64,000 nt of DNA. Source: Devosia sp. (GTDB taxonomy: Bacteria > Pseudomonadota > Alphaproteobacteria > Rhizobiales > Devosiaceae). Shown here one piece after another: positions 35,526-44,164 of this stretch. Where the stretch lies: contig NZ_JAQGJV010000024.1 of the NCBI RefSeq assembly GCF_028290435.1, positions 1-64,000 of the forward strand. The letters are read 5' to 3'. The notes under the pieces were generated by a model that was not told the origin of the DNA, made no database searches, and was given only the letters and a program-made list of their open reading frames with translations. How positions within the stretch are numbered: position 1 is the first letter of the stretch; every line of letters begins with the position of its first letter. A program made the translations under genes and the position numbers.

Positions 35526-36083
35526 TCAGCCCGCCGAAACGAGGCCGCTCAGAAATTCCTGGCTAGTGATGACACTGGCCCGGCGGAGCAGGATTTTTTC
35601 CATCAGCACGCGATGCACTTCGGCGTCGTTGTCGGCGCAGCAGTCGGACAGGATGGTGATCTCGTAATCCATGTCAGCCGCCATGCCGGTGGTCGACAGG
35701 ATCACCCCGCTGGTCGAAATGCCCGCCAGCACGATGTGATTAACCCCATGCGCCTTGAGGATAGTCGCCAGATCCGTGGTTCCGAAGGCGGAGACTCGGC
35801 GCTTGGTAACGACGGCTTCCTCCTGGAGGGGCTTGAGCGCGTCGATGACCGTTGGATTGACGAAGCGTCCCGATGCCTTCGCAGCGGAAAAGCTCTTGTT
35901 GCTGGCTCCAACCTCGGGATAGCCGGGGCGAAAGCCCACCACGACGAACACCACCAGCATGCCGGCGCTACGCGCGGCGGCGAGCACCTCAGCGACCCGC
36001 GGAACAAGGGTGGCGTCGGCAATACCGGCGACGATCTCATCTTGGAAATCCATGACGAGGAGAGCCGAGGGCTGGGTTTTCAA
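35526..36083 (-). CDS. Isochorismatase-like hydrolase-fold protein without the catalytic Cys
   Basis: A 185-residue isochorismatase-fold protein. The Asp (LLVMDFQDEIV) and Lys (VVTKRRVSAF) of the usual triad are present, but the nucleophile loop reads GISTSGVILSTT, with Val where cysteine hydrolases have Cys. It may act like the non-cysteine branch or have another role. The start is TTG at 36083, overlapping the flavin reductase stop in the form TTGA; a longer upstream frame overlaps that gene and is not used. Confidence 0.82.
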   Translation of the reverse strand: MKTQPSALLVMDFQDEIVAGIADATLVPRVAEVLAAARSAGMLVVFVVVGFRPGYPEVGASNKSFSAAKASGRFVNPTVIDALKPLQEEAVVTKRRVSAFGTTDLATILKAHGVNHIVLAGISTSGVILSTTGMAADMDYEITILSDCCADNDAEVHRVLMEKILLRRASVITSQEFLSGLVSAG

Positions 36084-36580
36084 AGCGTTTTTCCCTTGTA
36101 GGAGACCAATGGGGCAGCGCCTTCGGTGGCGCTGAAATCCACGAGGTGCCCGATCACGATCAGCGTGCCGAACCGCTCGATGGTTTCTTCCACCTGGCAA
36201 TCGATCACGCCGGACGCGCCGACCAGTATAGGTGCACCAGTCACCAGCTTCGTCCAACTACCGAGCTGGAACCGCTCGGCACCTTTGAGGTCGCCCTTGC
36301 CGCCGAACGGTCCGGCGAGCTCTGCTTGCTCGGTGCTCAGATAATTGATGGCGAAATGACCCGCCTCAAGAATGGTCGCCAGCGCCGAAGTTTTCTTGTC
36401 GACCGAAATCATCATCATCGGCGGTTCGGCACACAGATGGGTCGCCGATAACGCCAGAAACCCGCGCGGTCCGTCCCCCGCCTCTGCGGTCACGATGGCG
36501 GTGCCGACGGCTCGCAGGCCGACAGCTTGCCAGAAGGTGCGAATGTCGATGACCCGTTCGGGCGCAGCAACGTCAGACAT
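36080..36580 (-). CDS. Flavin reductase-family (FMN-binding split-barrel) protein
   Basis: A 166-residue flavin reductase-like domain protein (TFWQAVGLRAVGTAIVTAEAGDGPRGFLALSATHLCAEPPMMMISVDKKTSA; AGHFAINYLS). Such proteins reduce FMN or FAD with NAD(P)H, often for a partner monooxygenase. It is translationally coupled to the isochorismatase-like gene. No monooxygenase is next to it, and the upstream DNA is a scar region. Confidence 0.85.
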   Translation of the reverse strand: MSDVAAPERVIDIRTFWQAVGLRAVGTAIVTAEAGDGPRGFLALSATHLCAEPPMMMISVDKKTSALATILEAGHFAINYLSTEQAELAGPFGGKGDLKGAERFQLGSWTKLVTGAPILVGASGVIDCQVEETIERFGTLIVIGHLVDFSATEGAAPLVSYKGKTL

Positions 36581-36583
36581 GTG

Positions 36584-36975
36584 AGGTACTCTTTATGGGT
36601 TGGACAGTCGGCAGCACCGCCGCCGAATCCAGCATATCAGGCAGTGCTTTGGGTCCAAAGCCTGAACGCCGACAAGCGCGGTCCCATGCGCCGCGGACCT
36701 GTGTGCTCATGTCGATCGCTTGGCCGCTCAAGCGGCTGAGGATCAGCCAAAAACGGCCACACCGGTGCTCAGTCGTTGCAGGACTCCCGTCAGGGCGACG
36801 GCCATGATCAAGCCAATGCCTAGGGCCGCGACGCCCAGCCAGAGCCCGAGTTTGCCGAGAGTGGGCCGCAGCAGGGCGGACGCTGCCTGCTCAATTCCGC
36901 CGTCGTTGACGAGACGGCGGAGGCACGCCAGGTGACGATCGACGACGACTAGCAGGCCGGCGATGGCCACAAATA
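36584..36975. other. Gene-poor scar region upstream of the adh fragment
   Basis: About 390 bases with no recognisable intact gene. A minus-strand reading frame (36743-36970, GTG start) encodes a short hydrophobic segment (KLGLWLGVAALGIGLIMAVALTGVLQ) and could be a membrane-protein remnant; I do not recognise it. Homology to alcohol dehydrogenase begins abruptly at about 36976. Confidence 0.35.
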
Positions 36976-37422
36976 AAGGAACTGGGCGCTGATCACGTGG
37001 TCAACCATCGCGAGCCGCTGGTCGAGCAGGTGCGGGCCCTGGGGCTCAAATATGTCGATCACATCGCCATCTTCAACGACATGCGGCACAGGGCAGCCGC
37101 AGTGGAGCTGATCCGGCCACAGGGTGGAATTGTGGCGATCGATGATACGCATCTGCCGATGCCGATGGGCGAACTCAAGACCAAGGCCGCAAGCCTGCAT
37201 TGGGAACTGATGTTTACCCGATCCATGTTCGCAACGCCGGACATGAGCAAACAGCACGAATTGCTCAGCTTTGTGGCCGATGAGATCGACGCGGGACGAA
37301 TTCGCACCACCCTCGCCGAAGTTCTGTCGCCAATCAACGCCGCCAATATGCGCGAGGCCCATCGGCTGGTCGAAACCGGCGCCGCCCGCGGCAAGATCGT
37401 CGTCGCCGATTTCCCGGCATGA
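36976..37422 (+). pseudogene. 5'-truncated zinc-type alcohol dehydrogenase (C-terminal part only)
   Basis: About 148 codons matching the C-terminal part of zinc-binding medium-chain dehydrogenases: KELGADHVVNHREPL at the Rossmann end, then IRPQGGIVAI, LHWELMFTRSMF and the closing HRLVETGAARGKIVV. The catalytic zinc-binding half and the nucleotide-binding start (about 190 residues) are missing upstream. A GTG at 36997 could start translation, but the product would lack the active site. It is probably a deletion remnant. Confidence 0.75.
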
Positions 37423-37515
37423 AGCTCCGACGTTGTGGAGAGCGCCGGTCAGATTGCGAACGGCGCTTCTCACTCGGAAATCGATGACTTACGTAGCCGT
37501 TTGGCTCTCCAACTG

Positions 37516-38586
37516 CTAGGCGCCGATACGCTTGCCCGAGACCCTGTCGAACACATGCGCACGGCTCACGTCCGGACGGACGTGGAACGTGGCATTGAGG
37601 GCAATATCGGGGCGGTCGCGGAACACGCCGATCAGCAATTGCTTGCCGACGCGCAACTGGACGTGGGTATCGGCGCCGGTGGGCTCGATCATGAAGGCCT
37701 CGGCGGGTAGCCCGGCGGGGTCGAGATAGATGTGTTCGGGGCGAATACCGAGTTGAACTGGCGTTCCGGCTTTCACATTGACGTTCGACGGCAGTGGCCA
37801 AATGGCTCCGTCATCTGCTTGCAGCACGAGCTGATTGTTCTGGGTTTGCACGACGCCGTCGATGAGGTTCACTGAGGGCGAACCAATGAACGAGGCGACA
37901 AAGCTGTTGGCCGGCGTATCGTAGATTTCGAGCGGCGTGCCTATCTGCTCGATCACCCCGGCCCGCATCACCACGATCCGGTCGCCCATGGTCATAGCTT
38001 CCATCTGGTCGTGCGTCACATAGATCATCGTTGCGCCAAGCCGCTGGTGCAGCGCCTTGATCTCGCCGCGCATCTGCACGCGCAGCTTGGCGTCGAGATT
38101 GCTGAGCGGCTCATCGAACAGGAAAACCTGCGGGTTGCGCACGATGGCGCGGCCCATGGCAACGCGCTGGCGCTGCCCGCCGGAAAGCTGGCGCGGATAG
38201 CGATCCAGCAGCGTCGACAGATCCAGGATCTCGGCCGCGCGATTGACCATCTGCTCGATCTCGTCCTTGCTGCGCCGCGCCAGCTTGAGCGAAAACGCCA
38301 TATTGGCGCGCACCGTCATGTGCGGATACAGCGCGTAGCTCTGGAACACCATGGCGATGTCGCGCTCCTTGGGCTCGAGGTCGTTGACCACCCGATCGCC
38401 GATTTCGATGTCACCGTCGCTGATGCTTTCCAGCCCCGCGATCATGCGCAGCAACGTGGACTTGCCGCAGCCGGACGGGCCGACCAGCACGACAAATTCG
38501 CCATCCGCCACGGATGCGGAAACGCCGTGCAGCACTTCGAGGTGGCCGTAGTTCTTGACGACATCGGTGATTGTTACATTGGCCAT
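37516..38586 (-). CDS. Carbohydrate ABC transporter ATP-binding protein (UgpC/MalK type)
   Basis: A 356-residue ATPase with Walker [10 protein letters not shown], signature [15 protein letters not shown], Walker [13 protein letters not shown] and the C-terminal regulatory OB-type domain of the MalK group ([12 protein letters not shown]). It is the last gene of the fucoside operon, 36 bases after the permease. It energises the CUT1 importer. Confidence 0.95.
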   Translation of the reverse strand: MANVTITDVVKNYGHLEVLHGVSASVADGEFVVLVGPSGCGKSTLLRMIAGLESISDGDIEIGDRVVNDLEPKERDIAMVFQSYALYPHMTVRANMAFSLKLARRSKDEIEQMVNRAAEILDLSTLLDRYPRQLSGGQRQRVAMGRAIVRNPQVFLFDEPLSNLDAKLRVQMRGEIKALHQRLGATMIYVTHDQMEAMTMGDRIVVMRAGVIEQIGTPLEIYDTPANSFVASFIGSPSVNLIDGVVQTQNNQLVLQADDGAIWPLPSNVNVKAGTPVQLGIRPEHIYLDPAGLPAEAFMIEPTGADTHVQLRVGKQLLIGVFRDRPDIALNATFHVRPDVSRAHVFDRVSGKRIGA

Positions 38587-38622
38587 TTCGGGTTCCCCTG
38601 CGAGGTTTTGTCGGACGGTCGC

Positions 38623-39483
38623 CTAGCGACCGCCCATGCCGGCGTTCAGCGAAATGCTGTTGTAGATGAGCTTTTGCAGCACGACGGCGAGGATGACGCC
38701 CGGGATCATCGACAGCGTGGCACCGGCCATGATGTAGTTCCAGGCCGTGGTCTGCTGCGTCTGGAACAGGGTCAGGCCAACCGGCAGCGTCGCATTGTCG
38801 GCGCCGGTCATCACGATCAGCGGCCACAGGAAGTTGTTCCACTGCGCGATGAACGTGAACAGCGACAACAGGCCGATAGCCGGCATGGAGAGCGGGATGA
38901 TGATGCTGATCAGAATGCGCAGCCGCGATGCTCCATCGATGCGCGCCGCTTCCTCCAGTTCCAGCGGAATGGACAGGAAGAACTGGCGCAGTAGGAACGA
39001 GCCGAACGTGCCGAACGCCACCGGCAGGATGACGCCCTGGAAGGTGTTGATCATGCCCAGCTTGTTGACGATCAGGAAAAGCGGGATGATCAGCATGATC
39101 CCCGGCACCATCAGCGTCGCCAGATACGCCATCAGCAGTTTATCGCGACCGGGAAATTTTAGCCGTGCGAAGGCGTAGCCCGACAGGCACGACACCAGCA
39201 CGGTGATCACGGTCACGCTGACCGAAATAATCACGCTGTTGAGGAAGAATCGGCCGAACGGCAGCGTCGTCCAGGCTTTGGCGAAGTTGTCCCACTCGAA
39301 CACGGCGGGGAGGATGCGCACCGGGATGGCCAGCACTTCGGCATTGCTGCGCACCGCATTGGACACCATCCAGAAGAACGGGAACAGGAACAGCAGCGCC
39401 ACCAGCGCCAGCGCGCCGTGATTGAGAATATCGAGCGCCAGCGTGCGGCGGGCGTTCGCCTTGGCCTTGGTTTTAGTTGTCAT
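38623..39483 (-). CDS. Carbohydrate ABC transporter permease (MalG type)
   Basis: A 286-residue CUT1 inner-membrane permease with six predicted segments and the EAA loop EEAARIDGASRLRILISIIIP. It starts MTTKTKAKANARRTLALDIL and overlaps the end of the upstream permease gene by 11 bases, so it is coupled. Confidence 0.95.
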   Translation of the reverse strand: MTTKTKAKANARRTLALDILNHGALALVALLFLFPFFWMVSNAVRSNAEVLAIPVRILPAVFEWDNFAKAWTTLPFGRFFLNSVIISVSVTVITVLVSCLSGYAFARLKFPGRDKLLMAYLATLMVPGIMLIIPLFLIVNKLGMINTFQGVILPVAFGTFGSFLLRQFFLSIPLELEEAARIDGASRLRILISIIIPLSMPAIGLLSLFTFIAQWNNFLWPLIVMTGADNATLPVGLTLFQTQQTTAWNYIMAGATLSMIPGVILAVVLQKLIYNSISLNAGMGGR

Positions 39484-40405
39484 AATGCACCCACTTGCGC
39501 TGGAGCCAGAACTGGAACGCGGTGAGCGCCATGATCATGGCGAACATGACCCAGGCAATGGACGAGGCGTAGCCCATCTGGAAATTCTGAAAGCCCTTCT
39601 GGAAGATCGAATAGCCCAGCGTCGCCGTCGCCGAACCCGGCCCGCCGCGTGTCATAACGTAGATCTGGTCGAACACCTGGAGCGAGGTGATCGCCGTCAT
39701 CACCGTGCCGAAGAACAGCGTCGGCGAGATCAGCGGCAGGCGAATTTTCCAGAACCGGTCCCAGGCCGAAGCGCCATCGATACGGGCGGCTTCCATATAG
39801 CTTGCCGGCACCATGTCGAGCGCGGCGTTGAACAGCACCGTATTGTAGCCGACCCCGGCCCAGAGCGAGACGATGATCACCGCCTGCATGGCCAGTTTCT
39901 GGTCGGTCAGAAGATTTGGCAGGTGGATGGCGAGCGAGCCCGTGACGAAGTCGAAGAAGCCACCGGGCGCAAAGATCAGCATCCAGACGATGGCGACAGC
40001 GATGCCTGGGGTGAAGGTTGGGAGGAAAAAAATCACCCGGAACCATCGCTGTCCCATCTTGAGGCTGGATATCCAAACCGCCAGCCCCAATGAGATAATG
40101 ATGTTCAGCACCAGATATTCGAAGGTGAAGAACAAGGTGTTGCGCACCACCGGCCAGAACTGCGGGTCGGCGGTGAACAGCTTTATGTAATTGGCGAAGC
40201 CGACGAACTGAGGCTGCCCCAGCAGCTTCCAATTGGTGAAGCTGAGAACCACCGATGCAATGATGGGCACGACCAGAAACAGCGTAACGCCGATCAGGCT
40301 TGGCAGCAGGAAGAAGAACGCCGTTCTTCCCTCGCCCCGGTCCAGCCGGTTTTTACGCTTTCTGGTCACCGCCCTGGTGGCGGCGATTCGTTCGACGACA
40401 GCCAT
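39473..40405 (-). CDS. Carbohydrate ABC transporter permease (MalF type)
   Basis: A 310-residue CUT1 permease with the EAA motif MEAARIDGASAWDRFWKIRLP and about six membrane segments, beginning FFFLLPSLIGVTLFLVVPIIASVV. It partners with the following MalG-type gene. It is separated from the binding-protein gene by 86 bases containing a stable hairpin. Confidence 0.95.
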   Translation of the reverse strand: MAVVERIAATRAVTRKRKNRLDRGEGRTAFFFLLPSLIGVTLFLVVPIIASVVLSFTNWKLLGQPQFVGFANYIKLFTADPQFWPVVRNTLFFTFEYLVLNIIISLGLAVWISSLKMGQRWFRVIFFLPTFTPGIAVAIVWMLIFAPGGFFDFVTGSLAIHLPNLLTDQKLAMQAVIIVSLWAGVGYNTVLFNAALDMVPASYMEAARIDGASAWDRFWKIRLPLISPTLFFGTVMTAITSLQVFDQIYVMTRGGPGSATATLGYSIFQKGFQNFQMGYASSIAWVMFAMIMALTAFQFWLQRKWVHYDN

Positions 40406-40455
40406 CGGACTTTCCCTTCTGGCGACAGTTCAGCACGTCTGAATGTCAGGATGAC

Positions 40456-40479
40456 GCCTGGCCGGTTGCCCGGCCAGGC
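40456..40479 (-). terminator. Stable hairpin between binding-protein and permease genes
   Basis: GCCTGGCCGG and CCGGCCAGGC form a perfect 10-bp stem around a 4-base loop, just after the binding-protein stop codon. There is no T-run. As in other import operons, it probably protects the binding-protein mRNA or partially ends transcription, giving more binding protein than permease. Confidence 0.65.
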
Positions 40480-40491
40480 ACAGTAAGGGCT

Positions 40492-41709
40492 TTAGGGGAG
40501 CTGGCTCTGGATGTCGGCCAGCACGCCGTCAGTGGTGTTGTCGCCGTTCAGGGCCAGCGGCATATACTGGGTGATCAGGTTCTCGAACTCGTTCCAGGTG
40601 TCGTTGAGGCGGAAAGGGGTGGCGTGCGCGAACGAGTATTCCAGCGTTTCGCGGGTGCCCTTCACGTCCTTGGCTGCCACATCATACCAGAAATGCTGCT
40701 CAGCCAGGCGACCGGGCAGCGCACGGCCGGCGGATGCGAGGATTTCAGCGGCCTTCGGTCCGGTCAGAACCTGGAGCGCCTTATAGGCTTCCTCCTTGTG
40801 CTGGCCGGCAGCGGCGATGCCGAAGCCGGAACCGGCGGTGATGAAGCGGGAAGGGCCATCGCCGCGTGGCAGGGGCGCAATGCCCATTTCGAAGCTGGCG
40901 CCCTTGGCGGCCGAGATCATCGACCATGGACCGTCAATATACATCGCCGCATTGCCCGATGCGAACCGGCCACTGGCCTGCACCGCACTGGCGCCCGAAG
41001 CAAACACCGGCGAGGCCTTGTCGACGGCGGTCAGGTCGACATACTTGCCCACAGCGGCGGTATAGCCGGCATTGGTCAGATCGAACTGGTTGGAATCGTT
41101 GAAGTACTCAGCGCCCATGGCGACCGGGCCGGCAATGTAATCGAACGCCTGGGTGGCGTAGCCAAACTTGTCGCCTGAGGTCAGCTTGTCGGCTGCAGCC
41201 TTGAAGTCGTCAAAGGTCCAGTCCATCGCCGGCTCGGCGAGGCCCGCGGCCTTGAACATGTCGCGGTTGTAGAACACCAGCCACGGACCGACGTCGTAGG
41301 GCAGACCGTAAACGGCACCGTCATGGGACAACCCGCTGACGATGGATGGCTCGAAGGCTTTGATGTCAAACGAGTCCGTCGCGAAATGGGCGTCGAGCGG
41401 TTCCAGAATGGAATAGAAGCTCGGCATGCGCATGGACTGCATGGCGACGATATCGCCAATCTCGCCCGATGACGCCAGCACCGGCAGGCGCGTCCAGTAG
41501 TCGGTCCAGCCCGAAATCTGCGGGGTCACCTTGATATTGGGATATTCCTGGGTGACCAGATCGGCGAGGCTCTGCCACAGCGCCTGATCGCTTTGGTCGC
41601 CCCACATCTGCCAGGTGAGATTGACCGGGGCGTCCTGCGCCTGCACCTGCATGGCGAAGGCAGAGGTTCCCACCAAAGCGGCAGTTGCCAGAATAAGAGA
41701 CAGTTTCAC
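40492..41709 (-). CDS. Extracellular solute-binding protein, family 1 (CUT1 sugar importer)
   Basis: A 405-residue periplasmic binding protein with a signal peptide (MKLSLILATAALVGTSAFAMQVQA) and the family 1 fold (VNLTWQMWGDQSDQALWQSLADLVTQEYPNIKV; VYGLPYDVGPWLVFYNRDMFKAAGL). By context it binds a fucose-containing oligosaccharide or L-fucose. A 116-base gap separates it from the upstream NTase-fold gene. Confidence 0.93.
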   Translation of the reverse strand: MKLSLILATAALVGTSAFAMQVQAQDAPVNLTWQMWGDQSDQALWQSLADLVTQEYPNIKVTPQISGWTDYWTRLPVLASSGEIGDIVAMQSMRMPSFYSILEPLDAHFATDSFDIKAFEPSIVSGLSHDGAVYGLPYDVGPWLVFYNRDMFKAAGLAEPAMDWTFDDFKAAADKLTSGDKFGYATQAFDYIAGPVAMGAEYFNDSNQFDLTNAGYTAAVGKYVDLTAVDKASPVFASGASAVQASGRFASGNAAMYIDGPWSMISAAKGASFEMGIAPLPRGDGPSRFITAGSGFGIAAAGQHKEEAYKALQVLTGPKAAEILASAGRALPGRLAEQHFWYDVAAKDVKGTRETLEYSFAHATPFRLNDTWNEFENLITQYMPLALNGDNTTDGVLADIQSQLP

Positions 41710-41825
41710 GATAGTTCCTCCTCAGTGACTATGATGGTGTCGATGTTTGTGTAGGCACGGTGTAAACGTCTGCTCCTCTGCCCGCCGGACCATGCTCCTC
41801 AACATGGCGACGATGGCTGGCCGGA

Positions 41826-42611
41826 TTATTCGGCTGTCAGGACCTCCAGGTCGGCGATCACGTCGATCAGCGCATGGCGCTGTCGCTGCCAGCATTCGGT
41901 GTCATGACCGGGCTCCAGAATGGCGGTCATGCGCCCAATGAAATCGGGCGGCAGAAGGGCGAGATCCTTGGCAATCGCCAGGTTCCAGCCATCGCCCGGG
42001 TAGTAGGTCCGGTTGACGGCGAACACGACCTGAAGGATCGCATTCGCCAGCTTGCCGGTGAGGCCGACCAGAAACACCAGATCGCGCCGCATCACCTTGC
42101 TGGCGTAGTGATAGTCACTCGCCCAGTAGCGCAGCACTTCGAGGTGCTGGCTGATCAGCGATGTCCGCAGCGCGTCCGGATAGACGGCCAACTGGTCCTT
42201 CCAGCCCGCGAGAATGCCCTGCGGATCGACGATGATCTGCTGGTGGGCGAGATCGGTGGGCAGGTGATAACCCCAGATCGTCCACTCATAGGTCTTGGTC
42301 TGGCCCTTTCCGGCAATCCACGCATCGAGGTCGGCCTGCACGCTCGCATAGCTGCGCGCCCACACGCCATCGAGGCGCAGTCCCTTGGCTTCCCAGCCTT
42401 GCAGCGCGGCATCGAACTGACGCCACGCGCTGGTTTGCTGCAAAACCGGCCCCTGGTAGCGGTCGCTATAGACGCGAAAATCGAAATCCGACTGCGCGTC
42501 CGAGCGCTGCTTGGCGCGCGAGCCGCCAAGCGACACCGCGCCATTCCCGTCCTCGGCCAGATTGGCGATGAGGGGAGTCATGCTGGCAAACAGGTCTTGC
42601 TCGATGCTCAT
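41826..42611 (-). CDS. Nucleotidyltransferase-fold protein (DUF4037-like) in the fucoside operon
   Basis: A 261-residue protein with the pol-beta-type nucleotidyltransferase motif SLGGSRAKQRSDAQSDFDFRVY (GGS, then SDFD) near residues 27-48, and a helical C-terminal part with YWASDYHYASKVMRRDLVFLVG. The motif suggests transfer of a nucleotide to a small molecule or RNA. The substrate is unknown. It begins 12 bases after the alpha-L-fucosidase stop, so it belongs to the same transcript, an unusual partner for glycoside import. Confidence 0.75.
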   Translation of the reverse strand: MSIEQDLFASMTPLIANLAEDGNGAVSLGGSRAKQRSDAQSDFDFRVYSDRYQGPVLQQTSAWRQFDAALQGWEAKGLRLDGVWARSYASVQADLDAWIAGKGQTKTYEWTIWGYHLPTDLAHQQIIVDPQGILAGWKDQLAVYPDALRTSLISQHLEVLRYWASDYHYASKVMRRDLVFLVGLTGKLANAILQVVFAVNRTYYPGDGWNLAIAKDLALLPPDFIGRMTAILEPGHDTECWQRQRHALIDVIADLEVLTAE

Positions 42612-42622
42612 CGCGACACCGA

Positions 42623-43945
42623 TCAGTCCTTGAGGAACAGCTCGATAACCGGCACGACGACGTTCGGCTTGATCACCGGCAGCTCGAGCGTGAGAATGCC
42701 ATTGCCCACCGCGACGCCGATATTGGAGTCGACTTCGGCCTCGGGATCGAGCCAGTGAATCTCGCTGGCATCATGCAGGAACTGCGCGTACTTCACCTTG
42801 CCGCCCAGTCCATCGATATGGATGTGGCGGAACGGCCAGGTCTGCACATGCAGGTAGAGGCGATTGCCCACCTGGGTGAATTTGCAGCCATTGGGTGCAA
42901 CAAAATTGGATGCCCCTGCCCCATAAATGGCGCGCTGGTTGACAGCCATCCAATCGCGATAGACGCCCAGCGCATCCTCGGCCCGCACATCGAACGTGCC
43001 GCGTCCGGTGGGACCGACGTTCATCAGCAGGTTGCCGCCGAGCGAGACCGTATCGATCAACAGGTTGATCAGCTGCCCCGCATCTTTCCAGGTCGTCTCG
43101 TCGCGGTGATAGCCCCACGAGCCGCTGAAGGTGTGGCAGACTTCCCAGCGAACCGGCTTGCCCTGTGCGGTCGGCGCCACGCGCGGTGTGTACTGCTCCG
43201 GGGTCGCCAGATCCTTGGGATGGTTGCCATCGGTGGGCAGGTCGAGGCGGTCGCCGACGATGATATTGGGCTGTAGCTTGCGCACCAGACCGATCAGGTC
43301 TTCGCTTTCCCAATCGTTGCGGCCCTTGCCGGGCATGCCGCGATATTCGCGATTGGGATAGCTGAAATCGAACCAGATGACTGCGATTTCGCCAAACCCG
43401 GTCAGCAGCTCAGTGACCTGATTGCGCATGTATTCGGCATATTTGCGCACGTCGCGCGACTTGTTGATCTCGATCGCGTCGGGATGGTTACGCTGGGGAT
43501 GAATGGCATCGATGGGGAATTCCTCATGATGCCAGTCGATCACCGAATAGTAGAAGCCGACCCTAAGCCCCTCGGCGCGGAACGCTTCGACATAGGTCTT
43601 GAGCAGGTCCCGGCCATAGGGCGTGTTGGTCGCCTTGTAGTCGGTGAACTTGCTGTCCCACAGGCAGAAGCCCTCGTGGTGCTTGGCGGTCAGCACCACA
43701 TATTTCATGCCCGCTTCCCTGGCGCGGCGCGCCCATTCGCGCGGGTCATAGAGGTCGGGGTTGAAGTTCTCGAAATACTTGGCGTAGTCCTCGTCCGAAA
43801 TCTCTTCGCGGTGCTTCAGCCACTCATGGCGCGCGCCCTGCGCATACAAACCGAAGTGAATGAACATGCCGAAACGGTCTTCGGTGAACCAGGCCTTGCC
43901 ACTCGAACCGTCGATACGGCCGGCGTTTCCCACAGCGCTATCCAT
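42623..43945 (-). CDS. Alpha-L-fucosidase, GH29
   Basis: A 440-residue GH29 enzyme that releases L-fucose from glycans or glycosides. Family motifs include FGMFIHFGLYAQGARHEW, MKYVVLTAKHHEGFCLWDSKFTDY and the nucleophile Asp in EIAVIWFDFSYPN. There is no signal peptide, so it acts in the cytoplasm on imported fucosides. I chose the ATG at 43945, preceded by GGAGG 5 bases upstream; a frame extension to 43978 lacks a ribosome site. It is the first gene of the operon, behind palindromic operators. Confidence 0.95.
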   Translation of the reverse strand: MDSAVGNAGRIDGSSGKAWFTEDRFGMFIHFGLYAQGARHEWLKHREEISDEDYAKYFENFNPDLYDPREWARRAREAGMKYVVLTAKHHEGFCLWDSKFTDYKATNTPYGRDLLKTYVEAFRAEGLRVGFYYSVIDWHHEEFPIDAIHPQRNHPDAIEINKSRDVRKYAEYMRNQVTELLTGFGEIAVIWFDFSYPNREYRGMPGKGRNDWESEDLIGLVRKLQPNIIVGDRLDLPTDGNHPKDLATPEQYTPRVAPTAQGKPVRWEVCHTFSGSWGYHRDETTWKDAGQLINLLIDTVSLGGNLLMNVGPTGRGTFDVRAEDALGVYRDWMAVNQRAIYGAGASNFVAPNGCKFTQVGNRLYLHVQTWPFRHIHIDGLGGKVKYAQFLHDASEIHWLDPEAEVDSNIGVAVGNGILTLELPVIKPNVVVPVIELFLKD

Positions 43946-43979
43946 TGTTTCCTCCATCTGCCGGTTTCGCATCTTCATA

Positions 43980-43995
43980 ATCGAACCGGTTCGAT
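43980..43995. promoter_or_regulatory. LacI-type operator of the fucoside operon
   Basis: ATCGAACCGGTTCGAT is a perfect 16-bp palindrome with a central CpG, 35 bases upstream of the fucosidase ATG. Similar sites are GTCAAGTCGGTTTCGAC at about 44023-44039 and GAAGCGGTTC at 44146-44155, next to the LacI start. They are the probable operators of the divergent LacI gene. Confidence 0.75.
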
Positions 43996-44145
43996 ATCAA
44001 ACTGATTTAGGATGCGATCCGAGTCAAGTCGGTTTCGACAGCTGTGATCATTTCGAGAATTGCCTTGCAGAATGCCGCACGAATGCTCATCATTCGGCAC
44101 TTCCCAACAGGCAAGCGTACGTATTCGCCGACGCCAGAATTTATA

Positions 44146-44155
44146 GAAGCGGTTC
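44146..44155. promoter_or_regulatory. Second fucoside operator, at the LacI gene start
   Basis: GAAGCGGTTC matches GAACCGGTTC at 9 of 10 positions and lies 10 bases before the LacI start codon, suggesting negative autoregulation. Confidence 0.5.
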
Positions 44156-44164
44156 GACACAGTA

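Noticed and set aside
36743-36970. Minus-strand reading frame with a hydrophobic segment
   Set aside because: No family recognised, no ribosome site, and it lies in a rearranged stretch; described only as part of the scar region.
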